Shown in pieces: positions 1 to 8,810 of a stretch of DNA of 64,000 nt. The position numbers and the translations under genes were made by a program. The number at the start of each line of letters is the position of its first letter. Within the stretch, counting starts at the first letter, position 1. The notes beneath the pieces are model-generated. The model saw only the letters and a list, made by a program, of their open reading frames with translations. It did no database searches and was not told the origin of the DNA. The stretch is from an uncultured Bacteroidales bacterium (lineage in GTDB: Bacteria > Bacteroidota > Bacteroidia > Bacteroidales > FEN-979): contig CAJBYO010000053.1 of NCBI GenBank assembly GCA_903959905.1, positions 24,657 through 88,656 of the forward strand, given 5' to 3'.

Positions 1-1914
1 CGACGTAACTTTCAATCCATGGGACTTATGGGTAGCCGATTTGCTTTTCATTTCCGCCGCTTTTTCCCTGCCAATGCCATCATCCTCTATTGTTATCATT
101 AGCAATTCCTCATTCATCATTGTTAATTCTATGGTGATGGTCCCTTCCCCCTCCTTGTGCATCAACCCGTGCCAGATGGAGTTCTCCACGAAAGGCTGTA
201 AGAGCATGGGCGGGATCATGACGGAACTGGCGTCAATATTGCCGGCAACCCGGTAAATGCACTTAAACCGGTCGTCGAACCGGGCGGCTTCCAGGGCAAC
301 ATACAGTTTCAACGTTTCAAGCTCCTTTTCAATGGAGATGGATTCGCTGCGTGAATTATCCAGGATCAGCCGGATGAGTTTGGAGAATTTGATCAGGTAC
401 TCCGAAGCAAGTTCATGCTGCTGGTCCATCACAAAGCTATTGATGGAGTTGAGGGAGTTGAAGATGAAGTGGGGATTCATCTGTGCCCGGAGGGCTTTGG
501 TTTCGGCCTGCGCGAGCTGATTTTTAAACTCCGAAGTAAGCTGTTCCCTGTCGCGCTTACGTTTATAGCGGATACGGCTGAGCGTGGCCACGACGATCAG
601 GATTAAAATGACACCGGCCATCAGGTAATAGTTCCGCTGTGTATTTTTTTGCACACGGAGCTGTTCAATTTCTTGTTCTTTCTGTTGTTGTTCCTGTTCA
701 ACCTCAAATGTGGCGATCCTCGCCTCAGCATTCATTTTTTGAACGGAGTCCTGTAAGTCGTGGAAATCAACCAGGTAACGAAGTGCCTGGATGGAATCCC
801 CATTATTCAGCATAACGTCGTGAAGTTCATTGGTATACTTCATGATGAGCGGAAGAAACATGGCGGATTTTGCCTTAACAAGCGCAGCCTCGAGGTAACG
901 AATGGCCAGGGCAGAGTTGCCGGTTTCCCGGTAATATTTGTAAAATCCGTAATCAATTTCAAAATAGCCGTTGGCGAAAACGATACCCAGCTTTTCTTTT
1001 TGTCGTATTTTTTCGGCTCGGTCAAGATAAAGGCGTGCACTGTCAGTGGATTTCATCTGCACGTGAACCACCGCGCAGCTTACCAGGTTGATCCCGGTTA
1101 AGTCGGGTTTGGTACAGTAAGGTTTTCCGGCGTAATAATATTGCAAGGCTCGTTTATAGTCCTGTTTTTTCAGGTAAAGGTCGCCGAGTTGATGGTAGCA
1201 GAAAAAGGAATTGTCCTGTAACAAATGCAATTCTTTCAGCGCTGACTGCAGGTACCTGTCCGCTTTTTCAAGGTTCCCCCATTCCAGGTAACACGATCCG
1301 ATTACCTGGTTTTCGTTGACATAGCCCAGGGTGTCAAAGGACTTGTATGCATTCCGGGCACGAAGGTAATAGCCAATGGCTTTGTCATAATCTGCAATGT
1401 CCCAGTAATAACCTCCGATGGCGTGATAGCAGTTTGCCATGTTTTCTTTTGGCCCATACTGTCGGTAATATGCCAGCTTATCTGAATAAAACTTTAACCT
1501 TTCCGTTTGTGAACCCGCGACACTGAAGAACAACCTGATTTCCGACAATGGAAAGAGGATGTTCTGTATAACACGCAATGAGTCAAGTGCGTCAATGCAT
1601 TGCTTGCATTTTTCAACGGCTTCCCTGTGCCTCCCTTCCCGCTTCAGGACAAGCGCATCACGGTAATAGCCGAATGCCAGGCCATACCTGAATTTACTTT
1701 TCAGCGAAAGATCGTATACCTGCCCGAGGTATTTTTCCTTGATTGAATCGTTTTCATCGTTGTAAAATGCCCGGGTGACAAGCATTTTTATGCAGGTTGT
1801 ATCGCAGGGGCTTGTGGATGCCCCAGGCCGCGGATTGCTTTGCCCTGCGACTGCTCCGTTGAAAAGGATGATCAGCAGAGGAGTTAAGACAAAATAATGA
1901 ATGGAGGGTTTCAT
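1..1914 (-). CDS. TPR-containing LytS/YehU-type sensor histidine kinase (C-terminus beyond window)
   Basis: My translation from the ATG at 1914 is open to the window edge (about 638 codons). It begins with a signal-like segment (MKPSIHYFVLTPLLIILF). About 350 residues of TPR-type helical repeats follow, typified by an AIGYYLRARNAY-like unit, then a glutamine-rich coiled coil and one membrane helix (YYLMAGVILILIVVATL). The C-terminal part is a His_kinase (PF06580) domain with the hallmark MNPHFIFNSLNSI, whose His is the expected phosphorylation site. The start of the ATPase region is visible (IPPMLLQPFVENSIWHG, IEDDGIGR), but the last residues are cut off. It lies 83 bp downstream of a LytTR response regulator on the same strand, so the two form a two-component operon. 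Family knowledge: TPRs are extracytoplasmic and the kinase cytoplasmic. The signal is unknown. Confidence 0.9.
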   Translation of the reverse strand, partial: MKPSIHYFVLTPLLIILFNGAVAGQSNPRPGASTSPCDTTCIKMLVTRAFYNDENDSIKEKYLGQVYDLSLKSKFRYGLAFGYYRDALVLKREGRHREAVEKCKQCIDALDSLRVIQNILFPLSEIRLFFSVAGSQTERLKFYSDKLAYYRQYGPKENMANCYHAIGGYYWDIADYDKAIGYYLRARNAYKSFDTLGYVNENQVIGSCYLEWGNLEKADRYLQSALKELHLLQDNSFFCYHQLGDLYLKKQDYKRALQYYYAGKPYCTKPDLTGINLVSCAVVHVQMKSTDSARLYLDRAEKIRQKEKLGIVFANGYFEIDYGFYKYYRETGNSALAIRYLEAALVKAKSAMFLPLIMKYTNELHDVMLNNGDSIQALRYLVDFHDLQDSVQKMNAEARIATFEVEQEQQQKEQEIEQLRVQKNTQRNYYLMAGVILILIVVATLSRIRYKRKRDREQLTSEFKNQLAQAETKALRAQMNPHFIFNSLNSINSFVMDQQHELASEYLIKFSKLIRLILDNSRSESISIEKELETLKLYVALEAARFDDRFKCIYRVAGNIDASSVMIPPMLLQPFVENSIWHGLMHKEGEGTITIELTMMNEELLMITIEDDGIGREKAAEMKSKSATHKSHGLKVTS

Positions 1915-1934
1915 GGGGTGAATGGGCGAAAGAC

Positions 1935-1994
1935 GAATATGTGAATAACGAATATGCGAATAATGAATATGCGAATGACGAATATGCGAATGAC
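1935..1994. repeat. 15-bp tandem repeat, four units
   Basis: Four head-to-tail 15-bp units (GAATATGCGAATGAC and close variants) fill most of the 83-bp gap between the response regulator stop and the kinase ATG. Units 3 and 4 are identical; units 1 and 2 differ at one to three positions. A partial fifth unit runs into the regulator stop codon. Copy number could vary by slippage and would change the spacing within the operon mRNA. Confidence 0.8.
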
Positions 1995-1997
1995 GAA

Positions 1998-2735
1998 TTA
2001 GAAGCGCATGAAAATGTTCAGGAAGTCGGTCTTGCGGGTACGGGCAACCTGGAGGCAATTGCCGTTGCTCATGACTACTTCGCCTCCCTCGCCGCGGATA
2101 TATTGCTTTACCTGCCGGAGGTTGATGAGGGTGGAATGGTGGATGCGGAAGAAATGATAGTCACTGAGCAGGTCTTCAACATCACCAAGTGATTTGGAAA
2201 GCAGGATGTCGGTTTTGTCGGTCATGAACATGCGCGAATAACTGCCGTCGGCTGTGCAGTAAGCAATGTCGCTGATGGCGGTAAAGGTCAGCCCCTCATT
2301 GGTTGGAAGGGCAATGGTGTCGGGCAGTGTTTTGTTGTGCATCGCCGTTGCCATCTGTACCTGCGTTTTGCTGATGCTGTTCTGCTTGCTCTTTATCTTC
2401 CTGATCGCCGCCTCAAGATCCTCCCTGCTGATGGGCTTTAGCAGGTAATCAAGTGCACTGTATTTGATGGCCTTGATGGCATAGGAATCATAGGCGGTGG
2501 TGAAGATCACTTCAAAAAAGAGCTGCTCAAATTTTGCCAGCAGGTCAAAGCCGTTCAGAAACGGCATTTCAATATCCAGAAAAATGAAATCGGGCCGGTG
2601 ATGCAATATTAAATCATATGCTTTCTGGGAATCATCGCAGGTTGCCATGACCTTCACATCCGGGAAATTCTTTTCAAGCTGTCCGGCCAACGTTTTGATG
2701 CAATGTTTTTCATCGTCAATTATGATGCATTTCAT
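1998..2735 (-). CDS. LytTR-family response regulator
   Basis: This 245-residue protein has an N-terminal receiver domain (residues 1-120). The acidic pair is D7/D8, the phospho-acceptor is D54 in FLDIEMP, T80 is the switch residue and K100 is in LLKPIS. A C-terminal LytTR DNA-binding domain occupies about 145-245, with the typical FFRIHHSTLINL and VVMSNG segments. Length matches the AgrA/LytR family. It is the first gene of an operon with the TPR/LytS-type kinase downstream, so it should receive phosphate from it. A well-formed Bacteroidota promoter lies about 50 nt upstream. The gene is divergent from the T9SS gene at 2959, a possible target. Family and function class are firm; the regulon is unknown. 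Confidence 0.95.
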   Translation of the reverse strand: MKCIIIDDEKHCIKTLAGQLEKNFPDVKVMATCDDSQKAYDLILHHRPDFIFLDIEMPFLNGFDLLAKFEQLFFEVIFTTAYDSYAIKAIKYSALDYLLKPISREDLEAAIRKIKSKQNSISKTQVQMATAMHNKTLPDTIALPTNEGLTFTAISDIAYCTADGSYSRMFMTDKTDILLSKSLGDVEDLLSDYHFFRIHHSTLINLRQVKQYIRGEGGEVVMSNGNCLQVARTRKTDFLNIFMRF

Positions 2736-2787
2736 CGTGTTCAGGTGTTTGTTGCGTGTTTAATTCCCGTCACCGACTCTGACACAC

Positions 2788-2819
2788 CAAAGTTATGTTT
2801 ATTTTTTATCAAATACCAA
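2788..2819 (-). promoter_or_regulatory. Promoter for the LytTR/LytS operon
   Basis: On the minus strand, TTG (2819-2817) is followed after 21 nt by TAACTTTG (2795-2788). This matches the Bacteroidota consensus TTG-N19-21-TAnnTTTG. The predicted start near 2781 gives a leader of about 45 nt to the ATG at 2735. Confidence 0.65.
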
Positions 2820-2901
2820 AAGTTGAATACTATTAATTTTCCTTCCGGTGAAATGCAGGAAATTATTGAAACTGGCATTACCGTTGCTGAATTCAATTGT
2901 T

Positions 2902-2909
2902 TATCTTTG
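2902..2909 (+). promoter_or_regulatory. -7 promoter element upstream of the T9SS propeller protein
   Basis: TATCTTTG is a full match to TAnnTTTG and lies 49 bp before the ATG at 2959. A TTG occurs at 2884-2886, but the 15-nt spacer is shorter than usual, so only the -7 box is well supported. It diverges from the regulator promoter at 2788-2819. Confidence 0.5.
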
Positions 2910-2958
2910 TTTGACTTTTGTCAATTTCAATATTTTCCCACGCTCAACAATCACTTCC

Positions 2959-5907
2959 ATGAGAAAAATGTGCCCTTTACCTGTCATGCTGCTTTTATTT
3001 TTACTGACTTCACTGAACGGTTTCTCCCAATGGAGCACCAATCCTGCTGTGAACAACACGATCTGCGGACTTTCGGGCGAAGAGGCCATTCCCAAGATCG
3101 CCACCTGCCCCAACGGGGATACCTATATCGGGTATTTTTCCAATGAAAGCGGCAACTACAACGTACGGCTACAGCGACTGGATGCACTGGGCAATATATT
3201 ATGGGTCCCGAACGGTATCCTGATCAGCACCCATTCGCAGGAGACATGGCTTACCGACTGGGATATGACCTGCGACGGAGCCAACCACGCCATTCTCGCT
3301 TTCAACGATATACGTACCGGCAATACCAACGTGGTGGCATACCGTATTTCTCCCTCAGGTGGTTTTGTATGGGGCGCAGATGGTATCATGCTTTCCAATA
3401 CAACCGCTTTCAACGCGGCGCCCAAAGTGGTGGCCACTTCGGCAGGAAATATAGTGGTGGCATGGTCGGCCGACAACGTCAGCATCATGCAGAAACTGAG
3501 CCCGTCGGGCACCCTTCTGTGGGGACCTGCAGGGATCACGATATCCTCCGCCAACCGGATCACCTGGCCGCAGCTGATGCCGGTAGGCACCGACGAGATC
3601 ATCCTGAAATATTTCGATGATGTGGGTCCGGTCAATGCGCCTACCCGCCATGTTCTTGCACAACGGTATAACGCCTCAGGCACTGCGGTTTGGAGCAGTC
3701 CGGCCAATGTTTCCCTGGCAGGAGGAATCTCAGCCTGGACCCAGATATTTCCTTTCATCAACGACGGCAGCGACGGTTTCTACATGGCCTGGCACGACGA
3801 CCGCGACAACAACATGCGGGCAAGTGTTTTTGTGCAGCATATCAGCAATTCCGGAGTGGTCCTTTATCCCACCAATGGGGTGGAGGCATCCTCGGCATCT
3901 TCCATGAACCACTATTATCCGCAACTGGCCCTGCCTCCCGGATCAACAGATGTGTTTGTTTACTGGAATGAGATGAATGCGAACCAGAACAATTGGGGGA
4001 TCTTCGGGCAGAAAATCAATTCAGCCGGGGTAAATCAATGGGGTGGCACCGGCATGACCTTCATCCCGGTCTCCTCCACCAATGTTTATCCGTATGAGGC
4101 GAGAAACAGTCCAACGGATATGATCGTGATTTTTGAGCAGTATGACAATGCCATCAACGGCCAGATCAAGGCAATGCGAATCTCTCCTTCCGGAGCGATG
4201 TTGTGGACTCCGGCCCAGAAAGACATCTGCACGGTTTCGTCGGAAAAGATCCACCCGGTGGTGAACGAATTCGGCAACAACCAGTGGATCGCAGCCTGGG
4301 AAGACACCCGCAACGGCAATTCCGACATCATTGCGCAAAACATCCAGCTCGACGGCAGCCTGGGGCCATCGTTCTCAGGAACCATTGCCGGAACGATCAC
4401 CCTCAACGGAGGAACAGGAAATGTCACACAGGCAACAGTCACGGCCGGAACAGCTACCGCCCACCCGGATGCCACAGGATATTACTCCATGGTGGTGCCC
4501 AACGGTACCTATACCGTCACGGCCAGCCTTTCGGGGTATATCTCCTCGTCGCAGTCAAACGTGGTGGTAACCACCAACCAGACATCAACGGTCAATCTCA
4601 CCCTTATTCCGGTGCCGACCGGTTATATCTCGGGAACCGTAACGATTGTCAACGGCTTCGGGATCTTGACCAGTGTGACCGTAAGTGCCGGTGTAACCAC
4701 GACTCATCCTGACCAGTTCGGTCACTACACACTGGCTGTTCCACCCGGCACCTATGATGTGATCGCCTCCCTGGCGGCTTACATCCCCGACACTGTGCAG
4801 AATGTTACGGTAGCCAACCAGCAAACGATCAACAATGTGAACCTCTCACTCAGCCTGGCCCCCACCAACGGGCTGATGACCGGAACAGTTACACTGAATG
4901 GAGGAACAGGCGATGTCACCCAGACAATCGTCAGCGCTGGCGGCGGCGTTGCTACAACCAGCCCCAACGCCAGCGGCTTCTATACGCTTGACCTGCCTGC
5001 CGGGAATTATGATGTAACTGCAAGCCTTACCGGTTATGCACCCCAGATGCTGATCGGCGTGCCGGTGGTGGTGAGCCAGACCACGGCCAATGTCAATTTT
5101 ACCCTTGTTCCGCTGGCCGGGTCGGGGCATATCCAGGGACATGTAACCATTGCCGGTGAACCGGCCAATGTAACCCTGGCGGATGTTTCCGCAGGCGGCT
5201 ATTCAACCCATCCGGATGCGTCGGGTAATTATGACCTGACAGTTCCGGCAGGAACGTATACTGTTACTGCAACCCATCCTTATACCACCACCCAGGCGAT
5301 CAGCAATGTGCTTGTAACTTCCGGGCAGAATACAACGGGGGTTAATTTTACACTCACGGTGAACCGGGCTGATATGATCTGCAAGGCAGTCAGCAACCTT
5401 GGTCAAACCCTCAACAATGTGACGGTGGTGATCCAGGGGCCGGAAGGGCCATACCAGGGTACCATCCTGAACGATTCACTGGTATTCATGCATGTTCCCT
5501 ATGGCGTGTTCACCGGAACAGCCACAGGTTTTGGCGCGCCGGTATTGAGCGATACCACCATCAACGCGAGTAACCACCGGCTGATCTTTGTTTTTTACCT
5601 GGATGGAACTCCTGAAAGGGAATCTGGATTGTCGGTTAAAGTTGTTCCCAACCCGGCCGGAAATGACAGCCGGGTATGCTTTACACTGCCGGTTGCCGGT
5701 CAGTGGACCATGGAAATTGTGGATGCCCGGGGCGTCACAGTCACTGAGATTTCAAAACACGTGGATGCCGGTAGTTACAGTCTTCCGCTCAGGGAGGTAA
5801 CCATGAACAACCGGTTAGCGGCTGGCATCTACTGTATAAGATTACGTTGTGACAGCGGGCAGGCTGCATTGTGTAAAATGGTTTATTCTGCAAATCAGGA
5901 GTTCTGA
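2959..5907 (+). CDS. Secreted T9SS protein: N-terminal propeller-like region plus four carboxypeptidase-regulatory-like repeats
   Basis: The start at 2959 is chosen because it begins a proper signal peptide (MRKMCPLPVMLLLFLL...GFSQ); the frame is open further upstream without signal features. The protein is 982 residues. Residues about 20-470 carry recurring segments such as RLDALGNILW, RISPSGGFVW and KLSPSGTLLW, typical of a beta-propeller-like fold. Four CarboxypepD_reg-like modules of about 80 residues follow (AGTITLNGGTGNVTQATV through TVTASLSGY and its variants). The end is a type-A T9SS sorting domain starting at VVPNPAGN, so the protein should cross the outer membrane and be surface-attached or released. 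The N-terminal region is paralogous to the gene at 29566. No catalytic motif is visible; a role in adhesion or binding is inference. Confidence 0.88.
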   Translation: MRKMCPLPVMLLLFLLTSLNGFSQWSTNPAVNNTICGLSGEEAIPKIATCPNGDTYIGYFSNESGNYNVRLQRLDALGNILWVPNGILISTHSQETWLTDWDMTCDGANHAILAFNDIRTGNTNVVAYRISPSGGFVWGADGIMLSNTTAFNAAPKVVATSAGNIVVAWSADNVSIMQKLSPSGTLLWGPAGITISSANRITWPQLMPVGTDEIILKYFDDVGPVNAPTRHVLAQRYNASGTAVWSSPANVSLAGGISAWTQIFPFINDGSDGFYMAWHDDRDNNMRASVFVQHISNSGVVLYPTNGVEASSASSMNHYYPQLALPPGSTDVFVYWNEMNANQNNWGIFGQKINSAGVNQWGGTGMTFIPVSSTNVYPYEARNSPTDMIVIFEQYDNAINGQIKAMRISPSGAMLWTPAQKDICTVSSEKIHPVVNEFGNNQWIAAWEDTRNGNSDIIAQNIQLDGSLGPSFSGTIAGTITLNGGTGNVTQATVTAGTATAHPDATGYYSMVVPNGTYTVTASLSGYISSSQSNVVVTTNQTSTVNLTLIPVPTGYISGTVTIVNGFGILTSVTVSAGVTTTHPDQFGHYTLAVPPGTYDVIASLAAYIPDTVQNVTVANQQTINNVNLSLSLAPTNGLMTGTVTLNGGTGDVTQTIVSAGGGVATTSPNASGFYTLDLPAGNYDVTASLTGYAPQMLIGVPVVVSQTTANVNFTLVPLAGSGHIQGHVTIAGEPANVTLADVSAGGYSTHPDASGNYDLTVPAGTYTVTATHPYTTTQAISNVLVTSGQNTTGVNFTLTVNRADMICKAVSNLGQTLNNVTVVIQGPEGPYQGTILNDSLVFMHVPYGVFTGTATGFGAPVLSDTTINASNHRLIFVFYLDGTPERESGLSVKVVPNPAGNDSRVCFTLPVAGQWTMEIVDARGVTVTEISKHVDAGSYSLPLREVTMNNRLAAGIYCIRLRCDSGQAALCKMVYSANQEF

Positions 5908-5928
5908 GATATCGCGGCCATTTTTTAC

Positions 5929-5952
5929 CGCAGAGGCGCAGAGGCGCAGAGG
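5929..5952. repeat. 8-bp tandem repeat, three units
   Basis: CGCAGAGG is repeated three times directly, 22 bp after the stop of the preceding gene. It resembles one arm of the CACAGAG palindromes found elsewhere in the window, but no complementary arm is nearby. Confidence 0.7.
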
Positions 5953-5979
5953 TGCAAAAATTAACATTGTCGATCAGGC

Positions 5980-6429
5980 GTGAAATCAGTATTAATATTC
6001 TTTCTTCTGTTCTTTTCGGGTTTTAGCGGATTCGCATTCGGATTCCCCGCGGAGATTCCCTTGTCGTTTCCTCCCGCCGATTCTTCAAACTTGAAAGAAA
6101 GTAAAACGCAGGACACAGTTTTACAATATAATACGGCAGGGTCGTATGGCCTGTTCCTCAACGGGATCAGGACGAATCTTCAGTACAACAATTACAATGT
6201 TTCAGCCAATAACAGCTACAGGAATTACAACGGGTAAAGGGCGCACAGCTATGAAGGTTCCCACAGTTTTGACCTGGTACCGGAAGCAAAGCCAACGGAA
6301 AATTCACGACAATATTTTTGACCGGATCTATGTGGGTTATGCCAACGTCAACTGGCGGACAGGCGTTTTTATGACGCAGGTGCCCCAAGGACTTTCTATG
6401 GGTCGGTGAATGTGGCATTTGTTTTTTAA
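5980..6429 (+). pseudogene. Decayed outer-membrane protein gene (fragments in several frames)
   Basis: An ORF at 5980-6237 (85 aa) begins with a good signal peptide (VLIFFLLFFSGFSGFAFG) and stops after YNVSANNSYRNYNG. Beyond that stop the same frame continues (RAHSYEGSHSFDLVPEA) until TGA. A second frame then gives DRIYVGYANVNWRTGVF, and a third gives RFYDAGAPRTFYGSVNVAFVF ending at TAA 6427-6429. That last block looks like the final strand of a TonB-dependent receptor or other beta-barrel: an APRTFYG-type motif with a terminal Phe. The spacing is far too short for a full barrel, so I read this as a gene reduced by deletion and frameshifts. The exact family is uncertain. Confidence 0.5.
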
Positions 6430-6616
6430 TTACACAGAGAACCACAGAGAAGACACAGAGAATCACAGAGTTTAATGTCAACATGTGTTTAAGTGAATCA
6501 GGATAAATATTTCCGGCGGTTTGATCAGCAAACAAATTAACATTACTCCTGTTAATATTGACAAGAGTTTTTATTCTCTGTGGCTCTCTGTGACTTCTCT
6601 GTGACTCTCTGTGTAA
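6430..6616. repeat. Long imperfect inverted repeat (CACAGAG type), 105-bp loop
   Basis: The left arm is 6430-6470 and the right arm 6576-6616. The 41-nt arms match at 36 positions and are built from ACACAGAG/CTCTGTG units. The loop contains a small GTTTG-N5-CAAAC hairpin. It directly follows the decayed gene. A second element of the same type is at 11419-11508. Confidence 0.75.
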
Positions 6617-6958
6617 CTATTTGTTTTTCATTAGTTTTCATGACTATGCTCGAAAATAAATCAACTAAATTATGACCAGGCAACAAGGGCCGGATATGAT
6701 GGTCAAAAGCATGAAAAACTTGTACCGTCTCATTGAATTCGGTATCTTTGATAGTATCAAATGATCGTATCAATGAAACCACCCATCCGATAACACAATC
6801 AATTCTTGCCAGAACAGCATAAATTTCCGAGCCGGCCGGGATCCATAAAAAGGAGTAGATTTAAACCTCTTTTAAATCACTCGCAAGAGATTTGACAGAG
6901 GACAGTGCCAAACGGATCTACTATTAGCGATACTACTTAAAAAATTAACGAAATATCA
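6617..6958. other. Intergenic region without a recognisable gene
   Basis: Only a 30-codon ORF (plus strand from 6672) and scattered stops are present. I see no promoter box matching TAnnTTTG and no RNA gene. The leader of the gene at 6959 lies here. Confidence 0.4.
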
Positions 6959-8596
6959 ATGAGACCTCTATTTCTATCTTTCCTGTTACTTTTCGCCTCT
7001 GGGTTCATTTCAGCTCAGCCATTGTCAGGTGAAAACTTCCCATTAAATATTGGGAAGAATTACCGGATATATCCCAGCCATGTAGCGCAGACAGAGGTTT
7101 TCCTTGTAAAAAGCCCCATTGACCAGAATGTGATGTTTGCCGGTTGCAACACCATCAACTTTGTGCCGTTTTTCATCAGCGAGGGAATATACACCACCGT
7201 CAACGGCGGCGCTACCTGGCAGGGCAATGACACTTGTACCGGGGAACCCATTGCGTTTCATGGAGGTGATCCGGGAATCACCATCGACAAAAACGGCACG
7301 TTTATCCTTACCCGCCTGGGACGGTCGCCGTTTATCGGCCTCTATTCCCATTATTCCTATGATCACGGTGAAACCTGGTCATCGCAGAAAGTGATCTCCA
7401 CCGACGACCTGGAACGGGCGGCGCTGGCCACCGATGCCAATCCGGCCAGTGCTTACTACGGCAGAACCTATGCTGCCTGGGTGAAATTCGCCACCCCGTT
7501 TCCACTCATGTTTACCTCTACCGACAACGGGGCACAAACCTGGGCAGTGCAAAGGCAGATCAACAGTCCGGCGAACCGCAGTGCAGGCGGCGACCTAACC
7601 GTCGGGCCGAACGGGGAGGTTTACCTGTGCTGGGCAGGGGTGACAGATATTTCCCCTTTCAAGGAGGTGATGGTCGGGTTCGCTTCTTCAACCAACGGGG
7701 GAGCCGACTGGCAGATCAAAGAGAATGCTTTCAGCGTGAACGGAATTACCGGCATCCTCGCAAACAAGAACAATATCCGGGTGAACGGGCTTCCCAGCAT
7801 CGCGGTTGATACGACCCACGGCCCGCGCCGGGGATGGATCTACATCATCACCGGTCAGAAAGACCTGGCACCTGCCGGCAGCGACCCCGACATCGTGATG
7901 TACCGCTCGGCAGATGGGGGAACCACCTGGTCGCCGGGAATACGGGTGAACCATGATGCGCTCAACAACGGCAAGACCCAGTATTTCCCGAATATCCACA
8001 TTGATAAGTTTGGCGCTGTAAACGTCATTTTTTACGATGACCGGAGCACTACCAATGATTCCACCGGTGTTTTCCTTGCGAGGTCCGTTGATGGCGGCGA
8101 TACCTGGAAGGAGTATGAAATAAGCGACCATCATTTTGAACCCTTACCCATCGGCGGGCTCGGGCAGGGGTACCAGGGCGATATCATTGACCTTACCTCC
8201 AACGATTCAAAAATCTGGGCAGTGTGGATGGACAATTCAACAGGGACATACCAGATTTGGACGGTCCCCATTGAATTTGCAAACCTGGATGGTGTTGATG
8301 AAGGGCAGCAAGCCGGTTCCATGCTCCTGGCACAGAATTATCCCAACCCTTTCAGCACGAAAACAAGGATCGGTTATCGGGTTCCCGCTTCAGGCCAGGT
8401 TTCATTAAAAGTGTTTGACATGTATGGCGCGCTGGTGGCGGAACCGGTAAATGAATACAAATCACCGGGTTTTTATGAAGTGACATTCAATCCAAAGGAG
8501 ATTCAGGACCAGGCTCAGTTTAAGGCCGGAATCTATTTTTACCGGCTTACACTGAACGACCGGGTGGAGACGAGGAGGATGATATACTTTAAATGA
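6959..8596 (+). CDS. Secreted Asp-box (BNR, sialidase-like) propeller protein with T9SS sorting domain
   Basis: The protein is 545 residues with signal peptide MRPLFLSFLLLFASGFISAQ. At least five Asp-box type motifs are visible along the chain (TVNGGATW, STDNGAQTW, STNGGADW, SADGGTTW, SVDGGDTW), indicating a BNR/sialidase-fold propeller. A type-A T9SS sorting domain starts at QNYPNPF (about residue 458) and ends RRMIYFK, so surface export is expected. The region before the propeller is short, and I do not recognise the Arg triad and Tyr/Glu pair needed for a true sialidase. A binding or structural role is therefore as likely as a glycosidase. It is a single gene between two inverted repeats. 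Confidence 0.85.
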   Translation: MRPLFLSFLLLFASGFISAQPLSGENFPLNIGKNYRIYPSHVAQTEVFLVKSPIDQNVMFAGCNTINFVPFFISEGIYTTVNGGATWQGNDTCTGEPIAFHGGDPGITIDKNGTFILTRLGRSPFIGLYSHYSYDHGETWSSQKVISTDDLERAALATDANPASAYYGRTYAAWVKFATPFPLMFTSTDNGAQTWAVQRQINSPANRSAGGDLTVGPNGEVYLCWAGVTDISPFKEVMVGFASSTNGGADWQIKENAFSVNGITGILANKNNIRVNGLPSIAVDTTHGPRRGWIYIITGQKDLAPAGSDPDIVMYRSADGGTTWSPGIRVNHDALNNGKTQYFPNIHIDKFGAVNVIFYDDRSTTNDSTGVFLARSVDGGDTWKEYEISDHHFEPLPIGGLGQGYQGDIIDLTSNDSKIWAVWMDNSTGTYQIWTVPIEFANLDGVDEGQQAGSMLLAQNYPNPFSTKTRIGYRVPASGQVSLKVFDMYGALVAEPVNEYKSPGFYEVTFNPKEIQDQAQFKAGIYFYRLTLNDRVETRRMIYFK

Positions 8597-8627
8597 CCTG
8601 GGAAATGTCAGTGGGTTTTTTAAATAA

Positions 8628-8727
8628 AACCACTAAGGCACGGAGGGCACTCAGAAGCACTAAGAAAAGAAGATTACCTGATGGTTGACCCTTAGTGCTT
8701 CTGAGTGCCCTTAGTGCCTCAGTGGTT
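8628..8727. repeat. Imperfect inverted repeat, 37-bp arms, 26-nt loop
   Basis: Arms 8628-8664 and 8691-8727 match at 34 of 37 positions (AACCACTAAGGCAC... against ...GTGCCTCAGTGGTT), followed by an A-rich tract. It starts 32 bp after the stop of the preceding gene and could end its transcript. Its sequence differs from the other palindromes but the design is the same. Confidence 0.75.
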
Positions 8728-8810
8728 AAAAAATCAGTGTTCTCAAAATAGTTTCTGATTTTCTTCCTTCACTAAGGTATGCTAATGATCAATCAAATAA
8801 GACTTTAACC

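Noticed and set aside
760..1101. Plus-strand ORFs across 1-1.1 kb
   Set aside because: They are shadows of the minus-strand TPR/LytS kinase, which is open through the left edge and has clear family motifs.
1941..2192. 83-codon plus-strand ORF with NEYAN repeats
   Set aside because: It is the antisense of the 15-bp tandem repeat and of the response regulator gene.
6959..8596. Calling the Asp-box protein a sialidase
   Set aside because: Asp boxes show only the propeller fold; I could not find the arginine triad and nucleophile of true sialidases.
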